Assembly: GCA_011375465.1 (NCBI GenBank)
Contig: DRZV01000100.1
Coordinates: 1 to 23,877 of the forward strand
Origin: Neomoorella mulderi
GTDB taxonomy: Bacteria > Bacillota > DSM-521 > Neomoorellales > Neomoorellaceae
Direction of reading: 5' to 3'
DNA length: 23,877 bases
How positions within the stretch are numbered: position 1 is the stretch's first letter; every line of letters starts with the position of its first letter. Below the pieces are notes generated by a model. It searched no databases, had not been told where the DNA came from, and was given only the letters and a program-made list of their open reading frames with translations. Below, piece after piece: positions 1-6,550 of this stretch. Made by a program: the position numbers and the translations under genes.

Positions 1-2
1 AT

Positions 3-989
3 TATTACCTTTATTACCTTGGTAAGGAATGGGAAGCCTTCTTTAAATATCTAGACGTAGAGGTGCTGGTGTCTCCCCCCACCTCCAGAGAGATACTGGA
101 TATGGGGGTCAGCCTGGCTCCAGCAGAGGCCTGCCTCCCGGTAAAGGTCTATTACGGCCACGCTGCCTGGCTGGCTCCCAGGGTGGACACCCTCTTCGTA
201 CCCCGGGCTCGTGAGCCTGGAAGAAAAAACTTTCGTATGTCCTAAGATGATGGGCCTTCCCGATATGATCCGGCCTGTTTTGCCTTCCTCTACCCTTCTC
301 TCACCTGTGATCAATTGCAGAGAGAAGGGAAGGGAAAGGGAGTCCTTGAAAGAGGTGGCTCGTTTTTTGGGCAAAAAGGAGAGGGAAGTGAGGGAAGCCT
401 CCCTTAAAGCCCAGGAATGCCGCCGGCAATGGGAAGCCTCCTGGAGGTGGGGGGACCACAAAAAGAAGGGGCTTAAGGTGGGAGTCCTGGGCCATGCTTA
501 CATTCTCCAGGACCCCTATGGAGGTAGGGGAATGGTGCAAAAGATAGTGAAGCAGGGAGGCAGGCCCATTATGCCGGAAAACCTCAGCGATAGGGAAATA
601 GATATTGCCTGCCGGGAATTGTCCAAGAGGCCCTATTGGATTTTAGCCAAGAGGATCATGGGGTGTGCCTTGAGCTTGCTTCATAGTGGGGAGGTGGCAG
701 GATTTGTATATATCACCTCCTTTGGCTGCGGGCCCGATGCCCTGGTGGCGGACATAATATCCCGCTACTCCGCCAGAAAGGGCAAACCCTTCTTGCTTCT
801 CACTCTGGACGAACATACGGGGGAAGCGGGCCTGGTTACCCGGGTGGAGGCCTTCATGGATATGCTCTGGCGTCGGGAGGGAAAAACCTATGAAGATCAC
901 CTTTCCCCACATGGGGTATTTGTGGGTGGTGTTGGAAACCCTGTTTTCCCAGTTGGGCCTTCAGGTGGTGGTACCGCCCCCATAACTAA
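3..989 (+). pseudogene. DUF2229-family acyl-CoA dehydratase activase-related protein, first copy (5' partial, frameshifted)
   Basis: The reading frame is open at the window's left edge (YYLYYLGKEWEAFFKYLDVEV...), so the 5' end lies outside. The protein resembles the CoA-enzyme activase-related (DUF2229) family, with the Cys-containing blocks EACLPVK, VCPKMMGLPDM and FGCGPD, then LDEHTGEAG and EAFMDML. The family is poorly characterised and accompanies BadF/HgdC-type activases of radical 2-hydroxyacyl-CoA dehydratases. The conserved Cys may bind an FeS cluster, but that is inference. Family sequence continues FVPR to LVSLEEKTFVCPK only if one base is dropped from the CCCCGGG run at 201-207, so there is an apparent +1 frameshift here. 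Downstream the frame runs without a stop to 1608 because of a second indel near 976-981. With one extra C there it would stop at 987-989. The next gene begins inside this one at 890. Family assignment is good; whether the gene is functional is unclear. Confidence 0.65.
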
Positions 990-1993
990 ACGGACTCTAC
1001 AACTGGGCTCCAGGTATGCCCCTGAAGGCGCTTGTTTGCCTTTAAAGATAAATTTGGGAAACTTTATAGAAGCCCAGGAACTGGGCGCAGATACGGTGGT
1101 CATGGCGGGGGGAGTGGGCCCTTGCCGTATTGGCTATTACAGCCAGGTACAGAGGGAAATTTTACAGGACCTGGGCTATAACCTGGAGATGTTGGTGTTT
1201 GAGCCTCCGGACGTCCATTGGAGGGAAGTTTGGGAAAAGGTAAAGAAGATAAATCCCAAACCCCTGTTGCCCACCTTGAGGGCCATATGGCTGGCCTGGA
1301 AAAAGGCTTGCGCCCTGGACGCTCTGGAGGAGAAGCTGCACTGGTTGAGGCCCCGGGAGCTGAATAGGGGAGAGGGGGACGCCCTTTTTTCTCGATTTCT
1401 AAAGGAGATAGAGGAAGCGGAGGAGGTCAGGGAAGTCAAAGGGATAACAGAAAGATATTTAAAACAATATGGATCAGATCCCCCGGAGGGATGGAAGAGA
1501 GCCTTCTCTAAAGGTGGCCATAGTGGGGGAGATATATACCGTCCTGGAGCCCGCGGCCAATATGAATCTGGAAAAGCTACTGGTCTCCCTGGGGGTGGAA
1601 GTGGTTAGGGGTTTATTTCTAAGCCGCTGGATAAACGACAACCTTTTTAAAGGATTTTTCCCCCTGCCCCGACACGATCCCCGGAAAACCGCTCCCCCCT
1701 TTCTCAATCATTTTGTGGGAGGGCACGGCTGGGAATCGGTGGGGGATACCGTGCTTTTTGCCCGGAGGGGATGTCATGGGGTAATCCACCTGGCCCCCCT
1801 TACCTGCATGCCTGAGATTGTGGCCCAATCGGTTATGAATCAAGTGAGGCAAGCCCTGGGGATACCCGTAATGACCATCTACCTGGACGAACATACGGGT
1901 CGAGGAGGGTTTGAAACTAGGATAGAGGCTTTTGTGGATATGCTGTCCTGGAAGAAGAATAGGTTATACAAGAAAGCCTATCGGGAGGGATGA
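890..1993 (+). pseudogene. DUF2229-family acyl-CoA dehydratase activase-related protein, second copy (two apparent frameshifts)
   Basis: The ATG at 890 has a good ribosome site (GGGAGGG, 875-881, spacing 8) and begins MKITFPHMGYLWVVLETLF, a typical family N-terminus. The frame hits TAA at 983-985 just after VVVPPP. One extra C in the run at 976-981 would continue it to ITKRTLQLGSRYAPEGACLPLKINLGN, GGVGPCRIGYY and onward in the frame of the preceding ORF. A second break between about 1478 and 1508 (one surplus base) moves the end, LKVAIVGEIYTVLEP, TCMPEIVAQS and LDEHTGRGG, into the third piece. That piece stops at 1991-1993, where TGA overlaps the next ATG (ATGA, translational coupling). Reconstructed length is about 367 residues. 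The LDEHTG...EAFxDML tail repeats the first gene's, so the two look like tandem paralogues. The DNA as given encodes no intact copy. A transcriptome or resequencing would settle error versus decay. Confidence 0.65.
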
Positions 1994-3060
1994 AAGGGTT
2001 GCCAGAAGTTTATCTGGGCATAGATGCCGGGTCTGTGAGCACCAACCTGGTGGCCTTGGATAAGGGAGGAGGGGTTTTGGCTTCCGTCTACCTCCGCAAT
2101 CACGGCCGCCCTATATATTCCATCCAGGAAGGACTGCGGCGCATCTACAGGTCCTTGGGGGGAGGCTTTACAGTGGCCGGGGTGGGTACCACGGGCAGCG
2201 GCCGCCATCTGGCTGCCCTGCTGGTGGGAGCGGACGTGAGCAAAAATGAAATCACCGTCCATGGGGTGGCGGCCAGTTTCTCAGTACCCGGGGTCCAAAC
2301 CGTGATCGAGATAGGAGGGCAGGACTCCAAGATGATAATCTTGCGGGAAGGGGTAGTGGTGGATTTTGCCATGAATACGGTCTGCGCCGCTGGAACCGGC
2401 TCTTTCCTGGATCAACAGACTGCCAGGTTGGGGATTCCCATAGAAGAATTTGGAGACCTGGCTTTAAAGGCCCGCAATCCGGTCCGCATTGCTGGGCGCT
2501 GCGCTGTCTTTGCCGAATCGGATATGATCCACAAGCAGCAACAGGGGCACTCTTTGGAAGATATAATCGCCGGGCTGTGCGAAGCCCTGGTCCGCAACTA
2601 CTTGAACAATGTGGGAAAGGGCAAGGAAATTTTGCCTCCCGTGGTATTTCAAGGCGGGGTGGCGGCCAACAGGGGTATGAGGGAGGCTTTTCGCCGGGCT
2701 TTTGGGGTGGCCATCGTGGTGCCCGAACATTACGCGGTGATGGGGGCCATAGGGGCTGCTCTGCTGGCCCGGGAAAAAGGGGTGCTCCGGAGCTCCTTCC
2801 GGGGACTCGATCTCCTGGAGAAGGATTACAGGACTTGCGGGTTTGAATGTGAGGGGTGCGCCAACCGCTGCGAAATAGTGGAATTAAAAGGAAGGGGAGA
2901 AGGTTTTGGCCAGGTGGGGAGATCGCTGCGGCAGGTGGAGCCAGGGGATTTGGGCTCATCAAGCAGGAATTTGAGCGAAAAAGTCGAATTAAAACCCATA
3001 TGTCCAGGCCTCTTCCCGGGGCTTTTTAATTTGTTTGTGATAAATTTCCTGATGCGCTAA
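1990..3060 (+). CDS. BadF/BadG/HgdC-type 2-hydroxyacyl-CoA dehydratase activase ATPase (C-terminus apparently frameshifted)
   Basis: This belongs to the acetate/sugar-kinase-fold ATPases that couple ATP hydrolysis to electron transfer into 2-hydroxyacyl-CoA dehydratases through a [4Fe-4S] cluster. Visible motifs are the N-terminal phosphate loop GIDAGSVSTNLVAL (about residues 10-23), TGSGR, the block EIGGQDSKMI (about 101-110), the cluster-region pattern NTVCAAGTGSFLDQQ, GRCAVFAESDMI, and FQGGVAANRGM. The start ATG overlaps the upstream stop (ATGA). After CGFECEGCANRCEIVEL the encoded tail is not family-like. Dropping one A from the AAAA at 2886-2889 restores KEGEKVLARWGDRCGRW and a stop at 2972-2974, so the last ~57 residues as written are probably out of frame. 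The substrate of the partner dehydratase is unknown, and no dehydratase subunit pair (HgdAB-like) is in the window. Confidence 0.85.
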   Translation: MKGLPEVYLGIDAGSVSTNLVALDKGGGVLASVYLRNHGRPIYSIQEGLRRIYRSLGGGFTVAGVGTTGSGRHLAALLVGADVSKNEITVHGVAASFSVPGVQTVIEIGGQDSKMIILREGVVVDFAMNTVCAAGTGSFLDQQTARLGIPIEEFGDLALKARNPVRIAGRCAVFAESDMIHKQQQGHSLEDIIAGLCEALVRNYLNNVGKGKEILPPVVFQGGVAANRGMREAFRRAFGVAIVVPEHYAVMGAIGAALLAREKGVLRSSFRGLDLLEKDYRTCGFECEGCANRCEIVELKGRGEGFGQVGRSLRQVEPGDLGSSSRNLSEKVELKPICPGLFPGLFNLFVINFLMR

Positions 3061-3067
3061 AAACATA

Positions 3068-3089
3068 AAGGGGCGCTTCAGCGCCCCTT
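3068..3089. terminator. Bidirectional rho-independent terminator between activase and galU
   Basis: A perfect 9-bp inverted repeat, AAGGGGCGC-TTCA-GCGCCCCTT, sits between the convergent activase and galU ends. Read on the minus strand it is followed by TATGTTTTT, a good U tract for the galU operon. On the plus strand the tract is weaker (GGGCTAAATTT), so termination in that direction may be partial. Confidence 0.85.
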
Positions 3090-3092
3090 GGG

Positions 3093-3995
3093 CTAAATTT
3101 CCCTCCCCGTCGCCACTTCTTGAAACCCTGTTTTAGAGGACAGGAGGGTGGTGAGATAGGCCTTGAAGGGGGCCGCCAGTTCCGGGTGGGTGAGGGCAAA
3201 TTCCACTGTGGCTTGGAGAAAGCCCAGCTTATCTCCCACATCGTATCTGCGCCCTTGAAACTTGTAGGCATAGACCTTCCCCTGGCGAGCCAGAACCTTC
3301 AGGGCGTCGGTGAGCTGTATCTCTCCCCCCGCTCCCGGAGGTATTTTGGCCAGGACGGGGAATATCTCCGGCAGGAGAATGTAGCGCCCTATTATGGCTA
3401 AATTGGAGGGGGCCCTTTCAGGCAGGGGTTTCTCCACCATGTCCTTTACCAGAAAAAGCCGGTCGTTTTCCGAGGCGGGATCTATTATCCCGTAGCGGTT
3501 CACCTCTTCCCTGGTTACTTCCTGGACCGCGATGACCACCCCCTGGGTTTCCTTAAAAACTGCCATCAGCTGCTGCAGGCAATTGGGCTCATTTATCACG
3601 ATATCGTCTCCCAGGAGTACGGCAAAGGGATCTTGCCCCACGAACTTTCGGGCGCATAAGACCGCATGGCCCAGACCCAGCTGCTCCTTTTGCCTTATGT
3701 AGTGGATCTCGGCCATCTGGGCTATCATTTTGATCAGACCCAGCAGGTTTTCTTTTTTCTTGCTTTTAAGGAAGTTTTCCAAGTCGGGAAAGCGATCAAA
3801 GTGATCTTCTATGGCCTTTTTATTCCTGCTGGTTATTATCAGTATATCTTCTATCCCCGCTGTCACCGCTTCCTCCACGATATATTGTATGGCAGGTTTG
3901 TCCACCAGGGGGAGCATCTCTTTAGGTATGGCTTTGGTAGCAGGTAAAAACCTGGTACCCCAGCCTGCAGCAGGTATAACCGCCTTTTTGATCAT
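3093..3995 (-). CDS. galU: UTP-glucose-1-phosphate uridylyltransferase
   Basis: Makes UDP-glucose from UTP and glucose-1-phosphate in the cytoplasm. At 300 residues it has the usual length. It opens with the nucleotidyltransferase signature AAGWGTRFLPATKAIPKEMLP (about residues 8-28), followed by LLGDDIV, the VEKP block and GGEIQLTDAL, all typical of bacterial GalU. The ATG has an ideal ribosome site (AAGGAGGTGA, about 10 nt upstream). It lies 38 bp downstream of otsB on the same strand and ends at the shared terminator, so it is most likely the last gene of otsA-otsB-galU. Its UDP-glucose product is the glucosyl donor of OtsA, which explains the linkage, although the same pool also feeds envelope glycans. 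Confidence 0.95.
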   Translation of the reverse strand: MIKKAVIPAAGWGTRFLPATKAIPKEMLPLVDKPAIQYIVEEAVTAGIEDILIITSRNKKAIEDHFDRFPDLENFLKSKKKENLLGLIKMIAQMAEIHYIRQKEQLGLGHAVLCARKFVGQDPFAVLLGDDIVINEPNCLQQLMAVFKETQGVVIAVQEVTREEVNRYGIIDPASENDRLFLVKDMVEKPLPERAPSNLAIIGRYILLPEIFPVLAKIPPGAGGEIQLTDALKVLARQGKVYAYKFQGRRYDVGDKLGFLQATVEFALTHPELAAPFKAYLTTLLSSKTGFQEVATGREI

Positions 3996-4033
3996 AAAAT
4001 CCTGTCACCTCCTTCAGATCTTTTATTCCCGCT

Positions 4034-4804
4034 CTAGGGTATGGAACTCACCAACAACTGCAGCAGCCTTTCCACCTCCGGAGCAGAGGGTAGAAAGCGA
4101 GCGGCCTTGGTGGGCCCTACTCCTATTTTCACGGTCAAACCCTTTTCAGCCAAGGCCTCAAAGGCGTCTTCATCGGTGGTGTCATCGCCCAGATATACGG
4201 GATAGTATTCCGGCCAGAGCTGGAGGAAGTACCTTGCCGCTGTTCCCTTGTTTATCCCCTTGGGACGGATTTCCCACACCTTATTGCCTTCTAATATTTC
4301 CCAGGTATCGCCCAGGTAGGGGGTTAGAGTTTTAAAGAGCTCCATCTTTATCTCTGCGGCCGCCCGGGGGTCCGCCTGCCGGTAATGTAAGGCCACGGCC
4401 TTCCCTTTATCCTCCACCCAGAAGCCGGTAGCTTTCTGGGCCAGCTTATGGAGAACGGCCTCGATCTTTTTCCATTCGATTTCATCGGTTTTTGGGGGTA
4501 AGAAGTTTATGGTTTTTCCATTAGAAAGGCTTATTTCCATCCCATGGAGCCCCGCCAAGTGGATTCCGGGAACAGGGAGTAATTTCCCCAGTTGAGCCAC
4601 AGGTCGACCGCTTATCACCGCAATTTTTAAAGCAGGTTTTTGGGCCAGGAGTTTCAGGAGGTTCAGAAGGCGAGGGGTAGGGAGGGCCAACTCCGGCCTG
4701 GGGGCCAGAGGTACCAGAGTGCCGTCGTAGTCGCACATGAGAAGACAGGGCAGCTTCTGGGCAATCTCAGCTGCTAGCTGTTTCGGAGAAATCTTCCGAA
4801 GCAT
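4034..4804 (-). CDS. otsB: Trehalose-6-phosphate phosphatase (HAD family)
   Basis: Dephosphorylates trehalose-6-phosphate to trehalose. It is 256 residues, the usual size. HAD motif I is DYDGTL at residues 25-30 (the first Asp is the nucleophile). Motif II is in AVISGRP. Motif IV is GDDTTDEDAF near 206-215. AGLHGMEI and EIRPKGINKG are typical OtsB blocks. The ATG at 4804 lies inside the end of otsA, overlapping it by 38 bp, with a modest GGAAG ribosome site, so translation is probably coupled. No membrane segment or signal peptide is visible, so it is cytoplasmic. The otsA-otsB pairing makes the substrate assignment firm; a glucosylglycerol-phosphate phosphatase is the main alternative. Confidence 0.93.
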   Translation of the reverse strand: MLRKISPKQLAAEIAQKLPCLLMCDYDGTLVPLAPRPELALPTPRLLNLLKLLAQKPALKIAVISGRPVAQLGKLLPVPGIHLAGLHGMEISLSNGKTINFLPPKTDEIEWKKIEAVLHKLAQKATGFWVEDKGKAVALHYRQADPRAAAEIKMELFKTLTPYLGDTWEILEGNKVWEIRPKGINKGTAARYFLQLWPEYYPVYLGDDTTDEDAFEALAEKGLTVKIGVGPTKAARFLPSAPEVERLLQLLVSSIP

Positions 4805-6224
4805 CTTCTTCCAAGGACATCACGGCCTGCTGGAAGCGGGAAAGCCACCAGCGGCTATCGTACCGCCGTACCTTTTCTTGTAATAGGGCCATCCTCTCCT
4901 CCTGCTCTTCCAAGCTCAAGCGCAAGGCCATATCCATGGTCCTAACCATGGCTGCCAGATCGTAGGGGTTTACCAGCAGGGCGTCTTTCAGATCTTGGGC
5001 TGCTCCGGCAAAGCGGCTCAGAACCAGAACCCCGGTGCCGTCCAGGCGGGAGGCCACATACTCCTTAGCCACCAGGTTGAGGCCGTCCCGGAGGGGGGTT
5101 ACCAGCATTACGTCGGCAGCCATGTAATAGCTCACCAGTTCAGCCCGGGGCAACCCCTTCCAGAAATAATGGACGGGCCTGTAGGTACCTTCGCTGAAAC
5201 GGCCGTTTATCCTGCCCACCGCCGCTTCCACCCCTTTTTTCAATTCCCTGTAGGCGGGACAGCAGGTGCGGCTGGGAACAGCTATCTGCAGGAGGGAGGC
5301 CCTGCCCACCCATTCCGGTTTCTCCTCCAGCAGCTTTTCCCAGGCCAGAAGTTTCTCCATCACCCCTTTGGTGTAGTCCAGTCTCTCTACGCTCAATAAA
5401 ATCTTCTCGGTACCGATATCTTTTCTTAGTTGAGAAGCCAGTTTCTTCACTCCGGGATCTCGGGCCAGCGACTGAAATTCTTCAAAGTCTATTCCCATGG
5501 GCCAGGCTCCCAACTGAATGCGCCTTTTCTGCCAATAGACTATCTTTCTTTTGAAGTCCACCGGCGCCCCCACCAGAGCAGCTACTCCGTGAAGGAAATT
5601 GTCCACGTAGGAATTGAGGTGAAAACCCAATACATCTGCCCCCAAAAGGCCCCTCAATATGTGGGGGGCCCAGGGCAAAGTGCCGAAGAGATCCGGGTGA
5701 GGAAAGGGTATATGCCAGAAGAAGAACTGCTTTAACCGGGGTTTAGAATACCGTATTAAAGAGGGGAGTAAGGCGAGATGATAGTCGTTGATCCAAAGCA
5801 GGTCTCCGGGCTGAGCTTCGTTTAAAATTATATGGCTGAATTTGTGATTCACCTGCACATAGGCGTTCCAATCTTCCAGGCGGTAATGGCATTTTTCCAA
5901 GAAATAATGGCACAGAGGCCATAGGGCGTTGTTGGCAAAGCCGTAGTAATAGCGTTCTATCTCTTCGGCGGTGAGGGGGACCTCGATGAAGGTATAGCAC
6001 GGGTCGTCCGCTGGAACCCTTAAACGGAGGGGAGGACTCCCCCCTGGTGCCGCTTCCCGTCCTCCCCAGGCTATCCAGAGGCCTTTCAGTTCTTTGAGGA
6101 GGGGTTCTACTGCAGACACCAGGCCGCTGATGGCGGGCACTGTTTCAATTCCTTGGGGGGTCTCATGTATCTTGTAGGCACCTCGGTTGGAAGCCACTAT
6201 AAGCCGCCCCGTTTTGGTACCCAC
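4767..6224 (-). CDS. otsA: Trehalose-6-phosphate synthase (GT20)
   Basis: Transfers glucose from UDP-glucose to glucose-6-phosphate. Family marks, in order, are RLIVASNRGAY at the N-terminus, LLWINDYHLALLP, HIPFPHPDLF, the donor-phosphate block SVERLDYTKGV (Arg and Lys; about residues 277-287) and RDGLNLVAKEYVASR. I place the start at GTG 6224 because TAAGGAGGG lies 7 nt upstream and the protein then begins MGTKTGRLIVASNRG. An in-frame ATG at 6293 would add 23 non-conserved residues and has no ribosome site. The N-terminal motif reads SNRG rather than the common SNRLP, and the glycine-rich block is ISGLVSA, so it is a divergent subfamily member. Glucosylglycerol-phosphate synthase is a related alternative. 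A riboswitch precedes it by about 95 nt. Confidence 0.92.
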   Translation of the reverse strand: MGTKTGRLIVASNRGAYKIHETPQGIETVPAISGLVSAVEPLLKELKGLWIAWGGREAAPGGSPPLRLRVPADDPCYTFIEVPLTAEEIERYYYGFANNALWPLCHYFLEKCHYRLEDWNAYVQVNHKFSHIILNEAQPGDLLWINDYHLALLPSLIRYSKPRLKQFFFWHIPFPHPDLFGTLPWAPHILRGLLGADVLGFHLNSYVDNFLHGVAALVGAPVDFKRKIVYWQKRRIQLGAWPMGIDFEEFQSLARDPGVKKLASQLRKDIGTEKILLSVERLDYTKGVMEKLLAWEKLLEEKPEWVGRASLLQIAVPSRTCCPAYRELKKGVEAAVGRINGRFSEGTYRPVHYFWKGLPRAELVSYYMAADVMLVTPLRDGLNLVAKEYVASRLDGTGVLVLSRFAGAAQDLKDALLVNPYDLAAMVRTMDMALRLSLEEQEERMALLQEKVRRYDSRWWLSRFQQAVMSLEEDASEDFSETASS

Positions 6225-6319
6225 TGGTTTTCCCTCCTTATCACGGGCGCTTTTGACGGTTTCGGTACCAAACCCGGGGGACCGGAGTGGCAAATATATT
6301 GCTTACCGTTCCCCCTTCC

Positions 6320-6438
6320 ACGCTTACGGGGTTAGCTGACGGGTTCGGGCCGAGGGTGGTAGCCCTACCTGGTCCTTGCACCAGGATTCACCCCAAAAGT
6401 TGGGTCCCCCGCTTGCGGTTACAACCGCAATTCAGCGT
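6320..6438 (-). promoter_or_regulatory. Cyclic di-AMP riboswitch aptamer (ydaO/yuaA type)
   Basis: Read on the minus strand, the leader carries the ydaO hallmarks in order: a closing helix ACGCU...AGCGU; a variable hairpin (GCGGUUGUAACCGC); GGGGGACCCA; UUUUGGGGUGAAUCC; GUAGGGCUACCACCCU; and CCCGAACCCGUCAGCUAACC. These match the known c-di-AMP riboswitch consensus, which usually turns genes off when c-di-AMP is high. It begins about 5 nt after the predicted transcription start and ends about 95 nt before the otsA GTG. The intervening RNA has no strong U-tract terminator, so the output may be translational. Confidence 0.93.
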
Positions 6439-6449
6439 TTTATAGAGAT

Positions 6450-6478
6450 ATTATATCAGAGTTGGCAGCAAATTGCAA
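6450..6478 (-). promoter_or_regulatory. Sigma-A promoter of the otsA riboswitch leader
   Basis: On the minus strand TTGCAA (6473-6478) is followed, after exactly 17 nt, by a perfect TATAAT (6450-6455). The expected start, near 6443, is just upstream of the aptamer's closing helix. Confidence 0.85.
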
Positions 6479-6525
6479 ATAATTTTGAGGAATTATTTTA
6501 CAGGAAACCGGGAGAAGCTCTGTAG

Positions 6526-6531
6526 TATAAT
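6526..6531 (+). promoter_or_regulatory. Candidate -10 element for the debranching enzyme gene
   Basis: A perfect TATAAT lies 20 bp before the chosen TTG start, but no good -35 stands 16-18 bp upstream (TTTACA at 6497-6502 is 23 bp away). The start of transcription would be very close to the ribosome site. It may need an activator, or it may be chance. Confidence 0.4.
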
Positions 6532-6550
6532 CGTTAGGGGGGGATATAGA

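Noticed and set aside
2252..2962. A 236-codon minus-strand open frame inside the activase gene
   Set aside because: It is the shadow of a GC-rich coding gene; its product is Pro/Arg-rich with no recognisable domain.
6225..6293. An in-frame ATG at 6293 as the otsA start
   Set aside because: It has no ribosome site, the extra 23 residues are not conserved, and it lies in the riboswitch expression platform. GTG 6224 has TAAGGAGGG at ideal spacing.
6473..6550. N-terminal extension of the debranching enzyme back to 6473
   Set aside because: The stretch overlaps the otsA -35 and carries the TATAAT. The ribosome site and conserved region point to TTG 6551.
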